From JALHSW01 sp038321755 (GTDB lineage Bacteria > Actinomycetota > Acidimicrobiia > IMCC26256 > PALSA-555), in contig JBBQFJ010000186.1 in assembly GCA_038321755.1 (NCBI GenBank), positions 1 to 5,144 of the forward strand: a stretch of DNA of 5,144 nucleotides. Reading direction: 5' to 3'. Position 1 is the first letter of the stretch. Each line of letters starts with the position of its first letter. A program made the translations under genes and the position numbers. Of the stretch, positions 1 through 5,144 are shown piece by piece. The notes under the pieces are model-generated. The model did not search any database and was not told where the DNA came from. It worked only from the letters and a program-made list of their open reading frames with translations.

Positions 1-1
1 C

Positions 2-1561
2 CTGATGGCGCAGGGTCTCGCGTACGACTCCGAGTCGGGTCGGGCGTGGGCCGGTGCGATCACCGCGCTCATGACGGGCCACTCGTACGCCACGAGCGCT
101 CGCACTGCCGGCCGCATGGGGCCGTTCGCCGGCTTCGCGGAGAACGAGGCACCGATGCTCAAGGTGCTGCGCATGCACCGGGCCGAGGTCGCCAAGATCA
201 ACGAGGAGCTCGTCCCCGTCGACCTGCTCGGCGCCGCGCAGCGCTCGTGGGACGAGGCGGTCGAGGTCGGCGAGATCCACGGTGTGCGCAACTCGCAGGC
301 GAGCGTGCTCGCACCGACGGGCACCATCGGTCTGATGATGGACTGCGACACCACGGGCATCGAGCCCGACCTTGCGCTCACCAAGGCGAAGAAGCTCGTC
401 GGTGGCGGCACGATGCTGATCGTCAACCAGACGATCCCGCGTGCGCTGCGCAAGCTCGGGTACTCGGACGACCAGACGATCAAGATCGTCGACTACATCA
501 ACGACAAGAAGACGATCATCGGTGCGCCCGACTTCCAGACCGAGCACCTCTCCGTCTTCGCGTGCTCCATGGGTGACAACACGATCCACTACATGGGCCA
601 CGTCCGGATGATGGCGGCGGCCCAGCCGTTCCTGAGCGGGGCGATCAGCAAGACCGTGAACATGCCGGAAGAGGCGACGGTCGAGGAGGTCGAGGAGCTG
701 TACCTCGAGTCCTGGAAGCTCGGGATCAAGGCCGTGGCGCTCTACCGCGACAACTGCAAGGTCGCCCAGCCCCTCTCGACCCAGAAGGAAGCGGGGAAGG
801 AAGCGGACAAGAAGGGGACCACGACCGTCGACGCCACCCATGTGCTCACGAACGAGTTCGGGCGTGAGGTCGAGCGCATCGTCGAAACCGTCATCGTTCA
901 GCAGCCCGTCCGCCAGAAGCTCGGGCGGGTGCGTTCGTCGAAGACGTTCTCGTTCCGGGTCGCCGACTGCCACGGCTACGCCACGGTGGGTGAGTTCGAG
1001 GACGGACGACCGGGTGAGGTGTTCCTGAAGGTCGCGAAGCAGGGCTCCACGCTCGCCGGCATCATGGACGCGTTCGCGATCTCGGTGAGCATGGGGCTGC
1101 AGTACGGCGTGCCGCTGGCGGCGTTCGTGGAGAAGTTCACGAACATGCGCTTCGAGCCCGCGGGCATGACGGACGACCCCGACATCCGGTTCGCGACGAG
1201 CCTCGTCGACTACATCTTCAAGCGCCTCGCGGTGGAGTACATGAGCTTCGAGGAGCGCAGCGACATGGGTGTGCTCACGGTGCACGAGCGCATGGAGCCC
1301 ACGCTGCCCGGCGTCGAGGAGTCGACCACGCCCACGAGCGCGGGACACGACCTGCTTCCGCTCGAGGACCGTGCGCCGGCCGACGCGCTGCTGCCCCCGC
1401 CCCTGCCGGTCGAGGAGGTCGCCGCGCCGCCGGCGGTCACCCCGCCGACGGTTGCCCGGGAGGCCGAGGTCGTGCTCTGCTACGTCTGCGGCGACATCAT
1501 GCAGCGTGCGGGCTCGTGCCACGCCTGCCCGTCCTGCGGCGCGACCAGCGGCTGCTCGTAG
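2..1561 (+). CDS. nrdJ: Vitamin B12-dependent (class II) ribonucleotide reductase, C-terminal part (5'-truncated by the window)
   Basis: Adenosylcobalamin-dependent ribonucleotide reductase, which converts ribonucleotides to deoxyribonucleotides in the cytosol. The reading frame is open to the left edge, so the Met at base 5 is internal, and the part holding the NPCGE-type thiyl-radical loop lies outside the window. About 519 residues are visible, roughly the last half of the family's usual length. Numbering from that Met: the class II signature SVLAPTGTIGLMMDCDTTGI is at 100-119, followed by the GGG stretch at 133-135. A TSCPD-type domain spans about 280-412. A Pro/Ala-rich linker (about 430-485) leads to a Cys-rich tail with Cys at 492, 495, 505, 508, 511 and 517, ending GATSGCS. 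In this family tail cysteines of this kind pass electrons from thioredoxin or hold zinc; which ones do so here is inference. No frameshift is seen. A cobalamin riboswitch, if present, would be upstream of the window. The family call is very secure. Confidence 0.95.
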   Translation: MMAQGLAYDSESGRAWAGAITALMTGHSYATSARTAGRMGPFAGFAENEAPMLKVLRMHRAEVAKINEELVPVDLLGAAQRSWDEAVEVGEIHGVRNSQASVLAPTGTIGLMMDCDTTGIEPDLALTKAKKLVGGGTMLIVNQTIPRALRKLGYSDDQTIKIVDYINDKKTIIGAPDFQTEHLSVFACSMGDNTIHYMGHVRMMAAAQPFLSGAISKTVNMPEEATVEEVEELYLESWKLGIKAVALYRDNCKVAQPLSTQKEAGKEADKKGTTTVDATHVLTNEFGREVERIVETVIVQQPVRQKLGRVRSSKTFSFRVADCHGYATVGEFEDGRPGEVFLKVAKQGSTLAGIMDAFAISVSMGLQYGVPLAAFVEKFTNMRFEPAGMTDDPDIRFATSLVDYIFKRLAVEYMSFEERSDMGVLTVHERMEPTLPGVEESTTPTSAGHDLLPLEDRAPADALLPPPLPVEEVAAPPAVTPPTVAREAEVVLCYVCGDIMQRAGSCHACPSCGATSGCS

Positions 1562-1572
1562 CGCACGGCCCG

Positions 1573-1944
1573 ATGGCGCTCTTCTCGAAGACGGTCGGTG
1601 AGGTCTCGATCCCTGGCGATGCAACCATCGTGCTGCCGGCCGGGAAGTTGAAGATCAACTACGACGAAGCGCGCAAGGGGCGCCAGGCCGACGAAGGCTC
1701 GGGCAAGTCGCTCTGGCTCGGCGTGCCCGAAGGTCTCTCGGTGACGATCACGCCGGCGTCTGGTGGTGCGGCCCTGACGATCGAACCGCCGAAGGGCTCC
1801 ACCGACTACTCGACGTTGAAGCGCATCGGCTCCCGCTTCGCCAAGGTCGAGGTGCCGGTCGCCAGCGAGTACGTCGTCAGCGTCCTGCCGATCCCGGCGA
1901 CCGGCCGGGAGCTCTTTGACCCGGTCGTCAAGTTCAAGACTTGA
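1573..1944 (+). CDS. Small beta-rich protein of unknown function downstream of nrdJ
   Basis: A 123-residue protein I do not recognise. The ATG at 1573 is chosen because the frame's earlier start (1516) would lie inside the nrdJ tail. The gap to the nrdJ stop is 11 bases with no clear Shine-Dalgarno, so co-transcription and perhaps translational coupling with nrdJ are likely. The protein starts MALFSKTVGEVSIPGDATIV and has alternating hydrophobic strands broken by Gly/Pro turns (for example SVTITPASGGAALTIEPP at about 55-72 and VEVPVASEYVVSVLPIP at about 91-107). It has no Cys, no signal peptide and no membrane helix. This suggests a compact cytosolic beta-sandwich or barrel. I see no catalytic motif. 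Codon choice matches the neighbours, and no interrupting stop is present, which supports a real gene. Its 3' end overlaps the convergent alkX stop by 11 bp. A link to nucleotide reduction rests on adjacency only. Confidence 0.75.
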   Translation: MALFSKTVGEVSIPGDATIVLPAGKLKINYDEARKGRQADEGSGKSLWLGVPEGLSVTITPASGGAALTIEPPKGSTDYSTLKRIGSRFAKVEVPVASEYVVSVLPIPATGRELFDPVVKFKT

Positions 1945-3133
1945 GGGCACTTCGGAGCTTCGGCGCGAGGTCGCCGCGCTCGACGACGATCACGTCGTCG
2001 AGGCCGAGCCAGGTGGCCATGAGACGCAGCTCCTCGGCCAGGTGCTCCGCAACCTCGATCGGGTCGGCCGCAGGTTCGAGGAACGCGGACTGCACGAGCA
2101 GCTTGCCGTCGGCGCGGTCCGCCTTGAGGTCGACGCGTGCGACGTATCGGTCGCCGAGCAGGAACGGAAGCACGTAGTAGCCGTACGTGCGCTTCGGCTT
2201 CGGGACGTAGATCTCGATGCGGTAGTTGAAGCCGAAGAGCTCCTCGACGCGGTCGCGCCCCCACATGATCGAGTCGAACGGTGACACGAGCGCGCACGCT
2301 TCGATCTTCCGGGGGATCTTCGCCTCGGGGTGCAGGAACGCCGGCGCCTTCCAGCCATCGACGCGAACGCGCTCGAGTCGGCCCTCGTTGGCCATCTCCT
2401 CGACGAGTGGTCGCGCTTCCTTGATCGGGAGGCGGAAGTAGTCGGCGAGGTCCTTCGCGGTGCCGACCCCGAATGCACGGGCAGAATGGTCGAGGAGCTG
2501 GACCATCGCCTCGCGGGGTGTCGGGGTGGGATGCTCGAGCACGTGCGGTGGGACCACGAGCGCGGGATCGCAATACGCGCGCTCGAAGGTGTTGCGGCGC
2601 ACGGCACCGACCTTGCCGACGTAGAAGAGGTGTTCGAGGGTCTTCTTGGTGTCGCCCCAACCCCACCAGGGCCCCTTCTTCCGATCCGCTCCATCGAGCT
2701 CGCCCGCGCTGACCGGACCGTTCGCGAGCACGGCCTGCAGGAGGGCCTCGGTCGCGGTCTGGTCCTGCGCCTCGGCCCATGCCCGCATGCCGGCCCACTT
2801 GTGCTCGCTGTCCATCCGCCATCGCATCAGCGGCTGGAGGTCGGCCTGGAGCAGCGAGGCCTCGTGACCCCAGTACTCGAACACCTCGTGGTCGCGGTAC
2901 GCGAGCTGATCGAGCAACGACCGATCGTACGGACCGAGTCGGGAGAACAGCGGCAGGTAGTGCGTGCGGACGAGGACGTTCACCGAGTCCATCTGCACGA
3001 GGCCGAGGCGGTCGAAGGTCTTGCGGACGTGTCGGCGGTCGACCCGACCTGGCGGCCGACGTTCTCCGAAGCCCTGGGCGGCGAGCGCGATGCGGCGCGC
3101 CTGGTCGATCGACAGGTTGCTGGGGCGGGCCAT
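1934..3133 (-). CDS. AlkX/YcaQ-type winged-helix DNA glycosylase (AlkZ-like family, HTH_42)
   Basis: A 399-residue protein of the AlkZ/YcaQ family: monofunctional DNA glycosylases built from tandem winged helices that remove bulky N-alkylated bases. Family member E. coli YcaQ (AlkX) unhooks interstrand crosslinks. The N-terminal winged helix (about 8-60) contains LGLVQMDSVNVL, with the catalytic Q-x-D motif at Q47-M48-D49. QxD is typical of the AlkX/YcaQ branch, whereas AlkZ of antibiotic clusters has QxQ. Other family hallmarks are EYWGHEASLL (86-95), KDLADYFRLP (228-237), SPFDSIMWGRDRVEELFGFN (284-303) and TYGYYVLPFLLGD (316-328). The length is normal and the protein looks intact. The start is supported by a TACCGT hexamer six bases before the ATG, the spacing of a leaderless transcript; no Shine-Dalgarno is seen. 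It lies 33 bp downstream of ada-alkA on the same strand, so it may be read through from there as well as from its own promoter. The exact substrate is inferred from the motif. Confidence 0.92.
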   Translation of the reverse strand: MARPSNLSIDQARRIALAAQGFGERRPPGRVDRRHVRKTFDRLGLVQMDSVNVLVRTHYLPLFSRLGPYDRSLLDQLAYRDHEVFEYWGHEASLLQADLQPLMRWRMDSEHKWAGMRAWAEAQDQTATEALLQAVLANGPVSAGELDGADRKKGPWWGWGDTKKTLEHLFYVGKVGAVRRNTFERAYCDPALVVPPHVLEHPTPTPREAMVQLLDHSARAFGVGTAKDLADYFRLPIKEARPLVEEMANEGRLERVRVDGWKAPAFLHPEAKIPRKIEACALVSPFDSIMWGRDRVEELFGFNYRIEIYVPKPKRTYGYYVLPFLLGDRYVARVDLKADRADGKLLVQSAFLEPAADPIEVAEHLAEELRLMATWLGLDDVIVVERGDLAPKLRSALKS

Positions 3134-3145
3134 CCGGGAACGGTA
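3134..3145 (-). promoter_or_regulatory. Predicted -10 element and leaderless start of the alkX gene
   Basis: On the - strand the sequence reads TACCGT (3145-3140), then tcccgg, then the ATG at 3133. TANNNT with about six bases to an A is the common actinobacterial -10 arrangement, and it would put the transcription start on the start codon itself. The expected -35 hexamer, 17 bp further upstream (3168-3163), reads GAACCG. That is a poor match to TTGACA, so a weak or activator-assisted promoter is likely. This is a prediction from spacing and motif only. Confidence 0.5.
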
Positions 3146-3156
3146 CCGAGGTTCGC

Positions 3157-3168
3157 GAACGTCGGTTC
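3157..3168. promoter_or_regulatory. Candidate LexA (SOS) box upstream of alkX
   Basis: The 12-mer GAACGTCGGTTC has the symmetric GAAC-N4-GTTC core of LexA sites in Gram-positive bacteria, including actinobacteria. The base before it is C (consensus CGAAC), but the far flank (A at 3169) and two inner bases do not fit the extended consensus. It lies 24 to 36 bp upstream of the alkX ATG, between the expected -35 and -10, where a bound repressor would block RNA polymerase. Its far end overlaps the ada-alkA stop codon. A match to eight fixed bases in a 33-bp gap before a DNA-repair gene is unlikely by chance, but one site without experiment is not proof. Confidence 0.5.
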
Positions 3169-4528
3169 AGGACGCCCAGAGCCGGACGGTCGCGTACGCC
3201 CGCCAGGGTCGCCATGCTTCGGACCGCGTGACCGATTCGCGAGCGGAGGCGCCGTCGAGCCGCTTGCGCAGCACGAGATCCGAGGCAGGGAACGCGTCGG
3301 TGTACCCGAGACGGAGCGCGAGGTACTGCGCGGTCCAGGGGCCGATGCCGGGCAGCTCGCAGAGCTGCCGCTCGAGCTCGTCGATCGGGATCGACCCGTC
3401 GAGGGCGATGCGTCGGTCGGCCACGGCAGCGGAGAAGCTGCGCACTGCGGTTGCTCGCTGGCGCGGCAGTGGGAGGTCGGCCTCGATGAGCGCAACCGGC
3501 GTTGGGAATCGGGCGCTGAGACCCAGCGCGTCGAGCCCAGGCGCTGGAGTCCCGTGCGCGGCGACGATCTTGCCGAGCGTCGTCGTCGCACCGGCCACGC
3601 TCACCTGCTGCCCGATGATGGCGCGGATGCCCGTCTCGAACGGATCCCAGCAGCCAGGGACGCGCAACCCCGCGGGCCACGGCGCGAGCGTCGCGTCGCT
3701 CCCGATCTCCGCGGCGACGAGGGCGGGGTCGTGGTCGAGGTCGAAGAGGTGCCGGACGCGCGCGACGTGGTGGATGAGGCCGTCCCACTTGGGGAGGTGG
3801 AAGCGAGCGATGAGCTGGTCGCCGTCACGGCGCACCTCGAGGGCACCGGTGAAGCCGTCGACCTCGATCGTGCGTCGGTACGTGCCGTCGGACACGACCT
3901 CGACGCCGGGGATCGCGCGCGCGGCGAGAAACGAGAGGAGGTCCTCCCAGGCGAGCGGCGGCTGGAACGTGAGTCGGGTGTCGAGGCCACCGTCGGCCAC
4001 GAGTCGATCGGTGCGACGCCGCTTGGCGCGGAGCGTGGTGGGCGACGCGCGGAAGGTGTCCTGCATCACGCGTGTCATCTGGCGGACCGAGCCGAACCCG
4101 GCCGCGAACGCGACGTCGGCGATCGAGAGGTCGGTGTCGTCGAGGAGGCGACGCGCGAAGTGCGCCCGTCGGGAACGTGCGAGCTGGTCCGGCGTCGCGC
4201 CCACGTGCTCCAGGAAGAGGCGACGGAGGTGGCGCGGGCTCACGCCGAGTCGCCGAGCCAGGTCCGCCTCGAGCGCGTCGTCGAGCCCGCCGTCGAGGAT
4301 CAGGCGCACCGCTCGACACACGAGCTCGGGGCCCTGTACCCAGGGATCGGCGTGATGCGTCCGGTACGGACGGCAGCGCAAGCACGCGCGGAACCCGTCG
4401 GCCTCGGCGGCGGCTGCGCTCTCGTACTCGAGGACGTTCGACGCGTTCGGCGACGCCGAGCAGCCGGGGTGGCAGTAGATCCCGGTGGTCGTGACGGCGG
4501 AGAGGGGCACGCCTTCGTTGTAGCCCAC
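3167..4528 (-). CDS. alkA: Ada methyl-sensor / AraC HTH / AlkA 3-methyladenine DNA glycosylase fusion
   Basis: A 453-residue fusion that senses methylated DNA backbone, binds DNA and excises N-alkylated bases. Numbering from GTG at 4528: the Ada zinc domain (1-56) has TTTGIYCHPGC with Cys19, Cys23, Cys49 and Cys52, spaced 4/26/3 like the four zinc Cys of E. coli Ada; Cys19 matches acceptor Cys38. The AraC-type double helix-turn-helix spans about 72-168 (DLARRLGVSPRHLRRLF and SIADVAFAAGFGSVRQMTRV). The AlkA N-terminal domain is about 184-275. The HhH-GPD glycosylase domain, about 296-453, has IRAIIGQQVS (301-310), the hairpin LPGIGPWTA (392-400) and the likely catalytic Asp417, and ends WRPWRAYATVRLW. 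There is no C-terminal O6-methylguanine transferase domain; the divergent ogt supplies that. The start is uncertain. GTG with a weak AGG eight bases ahead is preferred, because the upstream in-frame ATG (4621) overlaps the ogt start and adds Arg-rich residues encoded by the intergenic repeats. Either way the usual first Ada helix is missing. Confidence 0.9.
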   Translation of the reverse strand: MGYNEGVPLSAVTTTGIYCHPGCSASPNASNVLEYESAAAAEADGFRACLRCRPYRTHHADPWVQGPELVCRAVRLILDGGLDDALEADLARRLGVSPRHLRRLFLEHVGATPDQLARSRRAHFARRLLDDTDLSIADVAFAAGFGSVRQMTRVMQDTFRASPTTLRAKRRRTDRLVADGGLDTRLTFQPPLAWEDLLSFLAARAIPGVEVVSDGTYRRTIEVDGFTGALEVRRDGDQLIARFHLPKWDGLIHHVARVRHLFDLDHDPALVAAEIGSDATLAPWPAGLRVPGCWDPFETGIRAIIGQQVSVAGATTTLGKIVAAHGTPAPGLDALGLSARFPTPVALIEADLPLPRQRATAVRSFSAAVADRRIALDGSIPIDELERQLCELPGIGPWTAQYLALRLGYTDAFPASDLVLRKRLDGASARESVTRSEAWRPWRAYATVRLWAS

Positions 4529-4550
4529 CCCGGTCGCCTGGTTCGGACGG

Positions 4551-4579
4551 ATCCGGACATGGATCCGGCGTGTCCGGAT
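4551..4579. promoter_or_regulatory. Candidate operator: 9-bp inverted repeat in the divergent ada-alkA/ogt region
   Basis: ATCCGGACA (4551-4559) and TGTCCGGAT (4571-4579) are perfect reverse complements, separated by 11 bp that contain a GGATCC palindrome. The whole is nearly centred in the 91-bp gap between the GTG of ada-alkA (4528) and the ATG of ogt (4620). The 8-mer GGATCCGG occurs twice as a direct repeat (4549-4556 and 4561-4568), and TCCGG recurs at 4552, 4564, 4573 and 4588. A divergent position and symmetry about two helical turns wide suit a dimeric regulator or tandem AraC-type binding. The neighbouring Ada/AraC fusion is the obvious candidate protein, but that is inference. A transcript hairpin is a less likely alternative. 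Confidence 0.55.
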
Positions 4580-4607
4580 GCGGCCGATCCGGGGGCTCGC
4601 AGTGCGG

Positions 4608-4619
4608 TACAACGCATCC
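4608..4619 (+). promoter_or_regulatory. Possible -10 element for leaderless ogt transcription
   Basis: TACAAC (4608-4613) stands six bases before the ATG at 4620, the same layout as the predicted alkX promoter. The last base is C rather than the conserved T, and the region 17 bp upstream (4585-4590) has no TTGACA-like -35. A weak core promoter just downstream of the inverted repeat would suit activation by a bound regulator. This is a weak prediction, used mainly to help choose the ogt start. Confidence 0.35.
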
Positions 4620-5117
4620 ATGGACCTTGCCGCGATGGACACACCCACGGGGATCATCGAGGTCGGCGTCGTCGGCGGCGCGCTCGTCTCCCACCAGTTC
4701 GTGGAGATGAGCACCGCGCCACCCGACGACGTGGCCGCGGACCCGGGCGGGATCCGGGCCCGGTTGCGGGACTACTACGCGGGAGATCTCGGGGTGCTGT
4801 CCGCGATCCCGGTGCGCTTCGACCGGGGGACCTTCTTCCAGCAGCAGGTGTGGCGCGCCCTCCAGGGGATCCCGGTGGGCGAGACGATCAGCTACGCCGA
4901 GCTGGCCCGTCGGGTGCGGCGCCCGACCGCGTTCCGAGCCGTGGGTTCGGCGAACGGCCAGAACCCGATCGGCGTGGTCGTGCCGTGCCACCGCGTGATC
5001 GCCGCCGACGGCTCGCTCGGCGGGTATGCCGGGGGGCTCGACCGCAAGCGCTGGCTCTTGGCGCACGAAGGCGCGATGCCCGCCCGGGAGGAATCGCTCC
5101 CCGGTCTCCTCACCTGA
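4620..5117 (+). CDS. ogt: Methylated-DNA--protein-cysteine S-methyltransferase (O6-alkylguanine-DNA alkyltransferase)
   Basis: A 165-residue suicide repair protein that moves the alkyl group from O6-alkylguanine (and O4-alkylthymine) in DNA to its own cysteine. Numbering from ATG 4620: the N-terminal domain begins at DTPTGIIEVG (7-16). The DNA-binding domain starts near FFQQQVWRALQGIPVGETIS (72-91). The helix-turn-helix contains RAVGSANGQNP (106-116), with the expected Arg finger at R106 and hinge Asn at N115. The active site PCHRV (122-126) has acceptor Cys123, followed by the usual GGYAGGLDRKRWLLAHEG (134-151). Length is normal for Ogt and all key residues are present. The start is chosen from the -10-like TACAAC six bases upstream and because the earlier ATG (4578) would put the inverted-repeat region into the coding sequence; ATG 4635 is also possible. 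It is divergent from ada-alkA and probably co-regulated through the shared 91-bp region. The 27 bases after the stop show no terminator hairpin. Confidence 0.95.
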   Translation: MDLAAMDTPTGIIEVGVVGGALVSHQFVEMSTAPPDDVAADPGGIRARLRDYYAGDLGVLSAIPVRFDRGTFFQQQVWRALQGIPVGETISYAELARRVRRPTAFRAVGSANGQNPIGVVVPCHRVIAADGSLGGYAGGLDRKRWLLAHEGAMPAREESLPGLLT

Positions 5118-5144
5118 GGACACGAGCACTGCCAAGGCGTTTTG

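Noticed and set aside
3145..3162. PafBC-type promoter (TTGTCRGTG-N8-TANNNT) for alkX
   Set aside because: At the required spacing only about four of the nine upstream bases match, no better than a poor site.
1806..3788. 660-codon open frame on the - strand running across alkX and the end of ada-alkA
   Set aside because: Arg/Pro/Ala-rich shadow frame typical of GC-rich DNA. It overlaps two genes with clear family motifs and has no recognisable domain.
2964..4355. 463-codon open frame on the + strand opposite ada-alkA
   Set aside because: Ser/Arg-rich antisense shadow of a gene with conserved Ada, AraC and HhH-GPD motifs.
4578..4619. Earlier ATG (4578) for ogt
   Set aside because: It overlaps the right arm of the inverted repeat and adds 14 residues before the usual family N-terminus. 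ATG 4620 has a -10-like hexamer at leaderless spacing.
4529..4714. Upstream extension of ada-alkA to ATG 4714 or ATG 4621
   Set aside because: It would overlap ogt coding sequence or its start. The added residues are Arg-rich, come from the intergenic repeats, and do not resemble the first Ada helix.
3825..5135. 436-codon open frame on the - strand covering ogt and part of ada-alkA
   Set aside because: Low-complexity Arg/Pro-rich translation, antisense to an intact Ogt; a shadow.
5118..5144. Terminator after ogt
   Set aside because: The remaining 27 bases show no GC-rich hairpin followed by a T run; TTTT at the edge is not preceded by a stem.

Overview
The window is GC-rich chromosomal DNA packed with genes. 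It most likely comes from a high-GC actinobacterium. The coenzyme-B12-dependent ribonucleotide reductase, the Ada-AlkA fusion and two candidate leaderless promoters all fit that, and Acidimicrobiia is possible, but the assignment is inference. It contains no tRNA, rRNA, CRISPR array, insertion sequence or recognisable phage gene.

Left part (1-1944, + strand): the 3' portion of nrdJ, the class II ribonucleotide reductase that makes deoxynucleotides for replication and repair. Eleven bases after it comes a small gene for a 123-residue, beta-rich protein that I cannot name. This small gene runs tail-to-tail into the next gene, and the two stop-codon ends overlap by 11 bp.

Right part (1934-5117): three DNA-repair genes for alkylation and crosslink damage. 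Reading leftwards on the - strand are a fused Ada/AraC/AlkA protein (methyl sensor, DNA-binding domain and 3-methyladenine glycosylase) and then, 33 bp further on, an AlkX/YcaQ-type DNA glycosylase with an intact Q-Met-D catalytic motif. Facing away on the + strand is an Ogt/MGMT O6-alkylguanine-DNA methyltransferase with an intact PCHRV active site. Together they cover direct reversal (Ogt), excision of N-alkylated bases (AlkA domain), unhooking of bulky or crosslinked adducts (AlkX) and damage sensing (Ada domain). nrdJ next door supplies deoxynucleotides, but that link may be coincidental.

Two regulatory regions stand out. The 91-bp divergent ada-alkA/ogt region carries a perfect 9-bp inverted repeat with an 11-bp centre, set in a cluster of TCCGG motifs; it is a good candidate operator. 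The 33-bp gap before alkX carries a GAAC-N4-GTTC site matching the core of the Gram-positive LexA (SOS) box. That site lies between the expected -35 and -10 positions of a predicted leaderless promoter (TACCGT, six bases, ATG). This suggests alkX is SOS-controlled while the divergent pair is Ada-type controlled. Both regulatory assignments are predictions from sequence.
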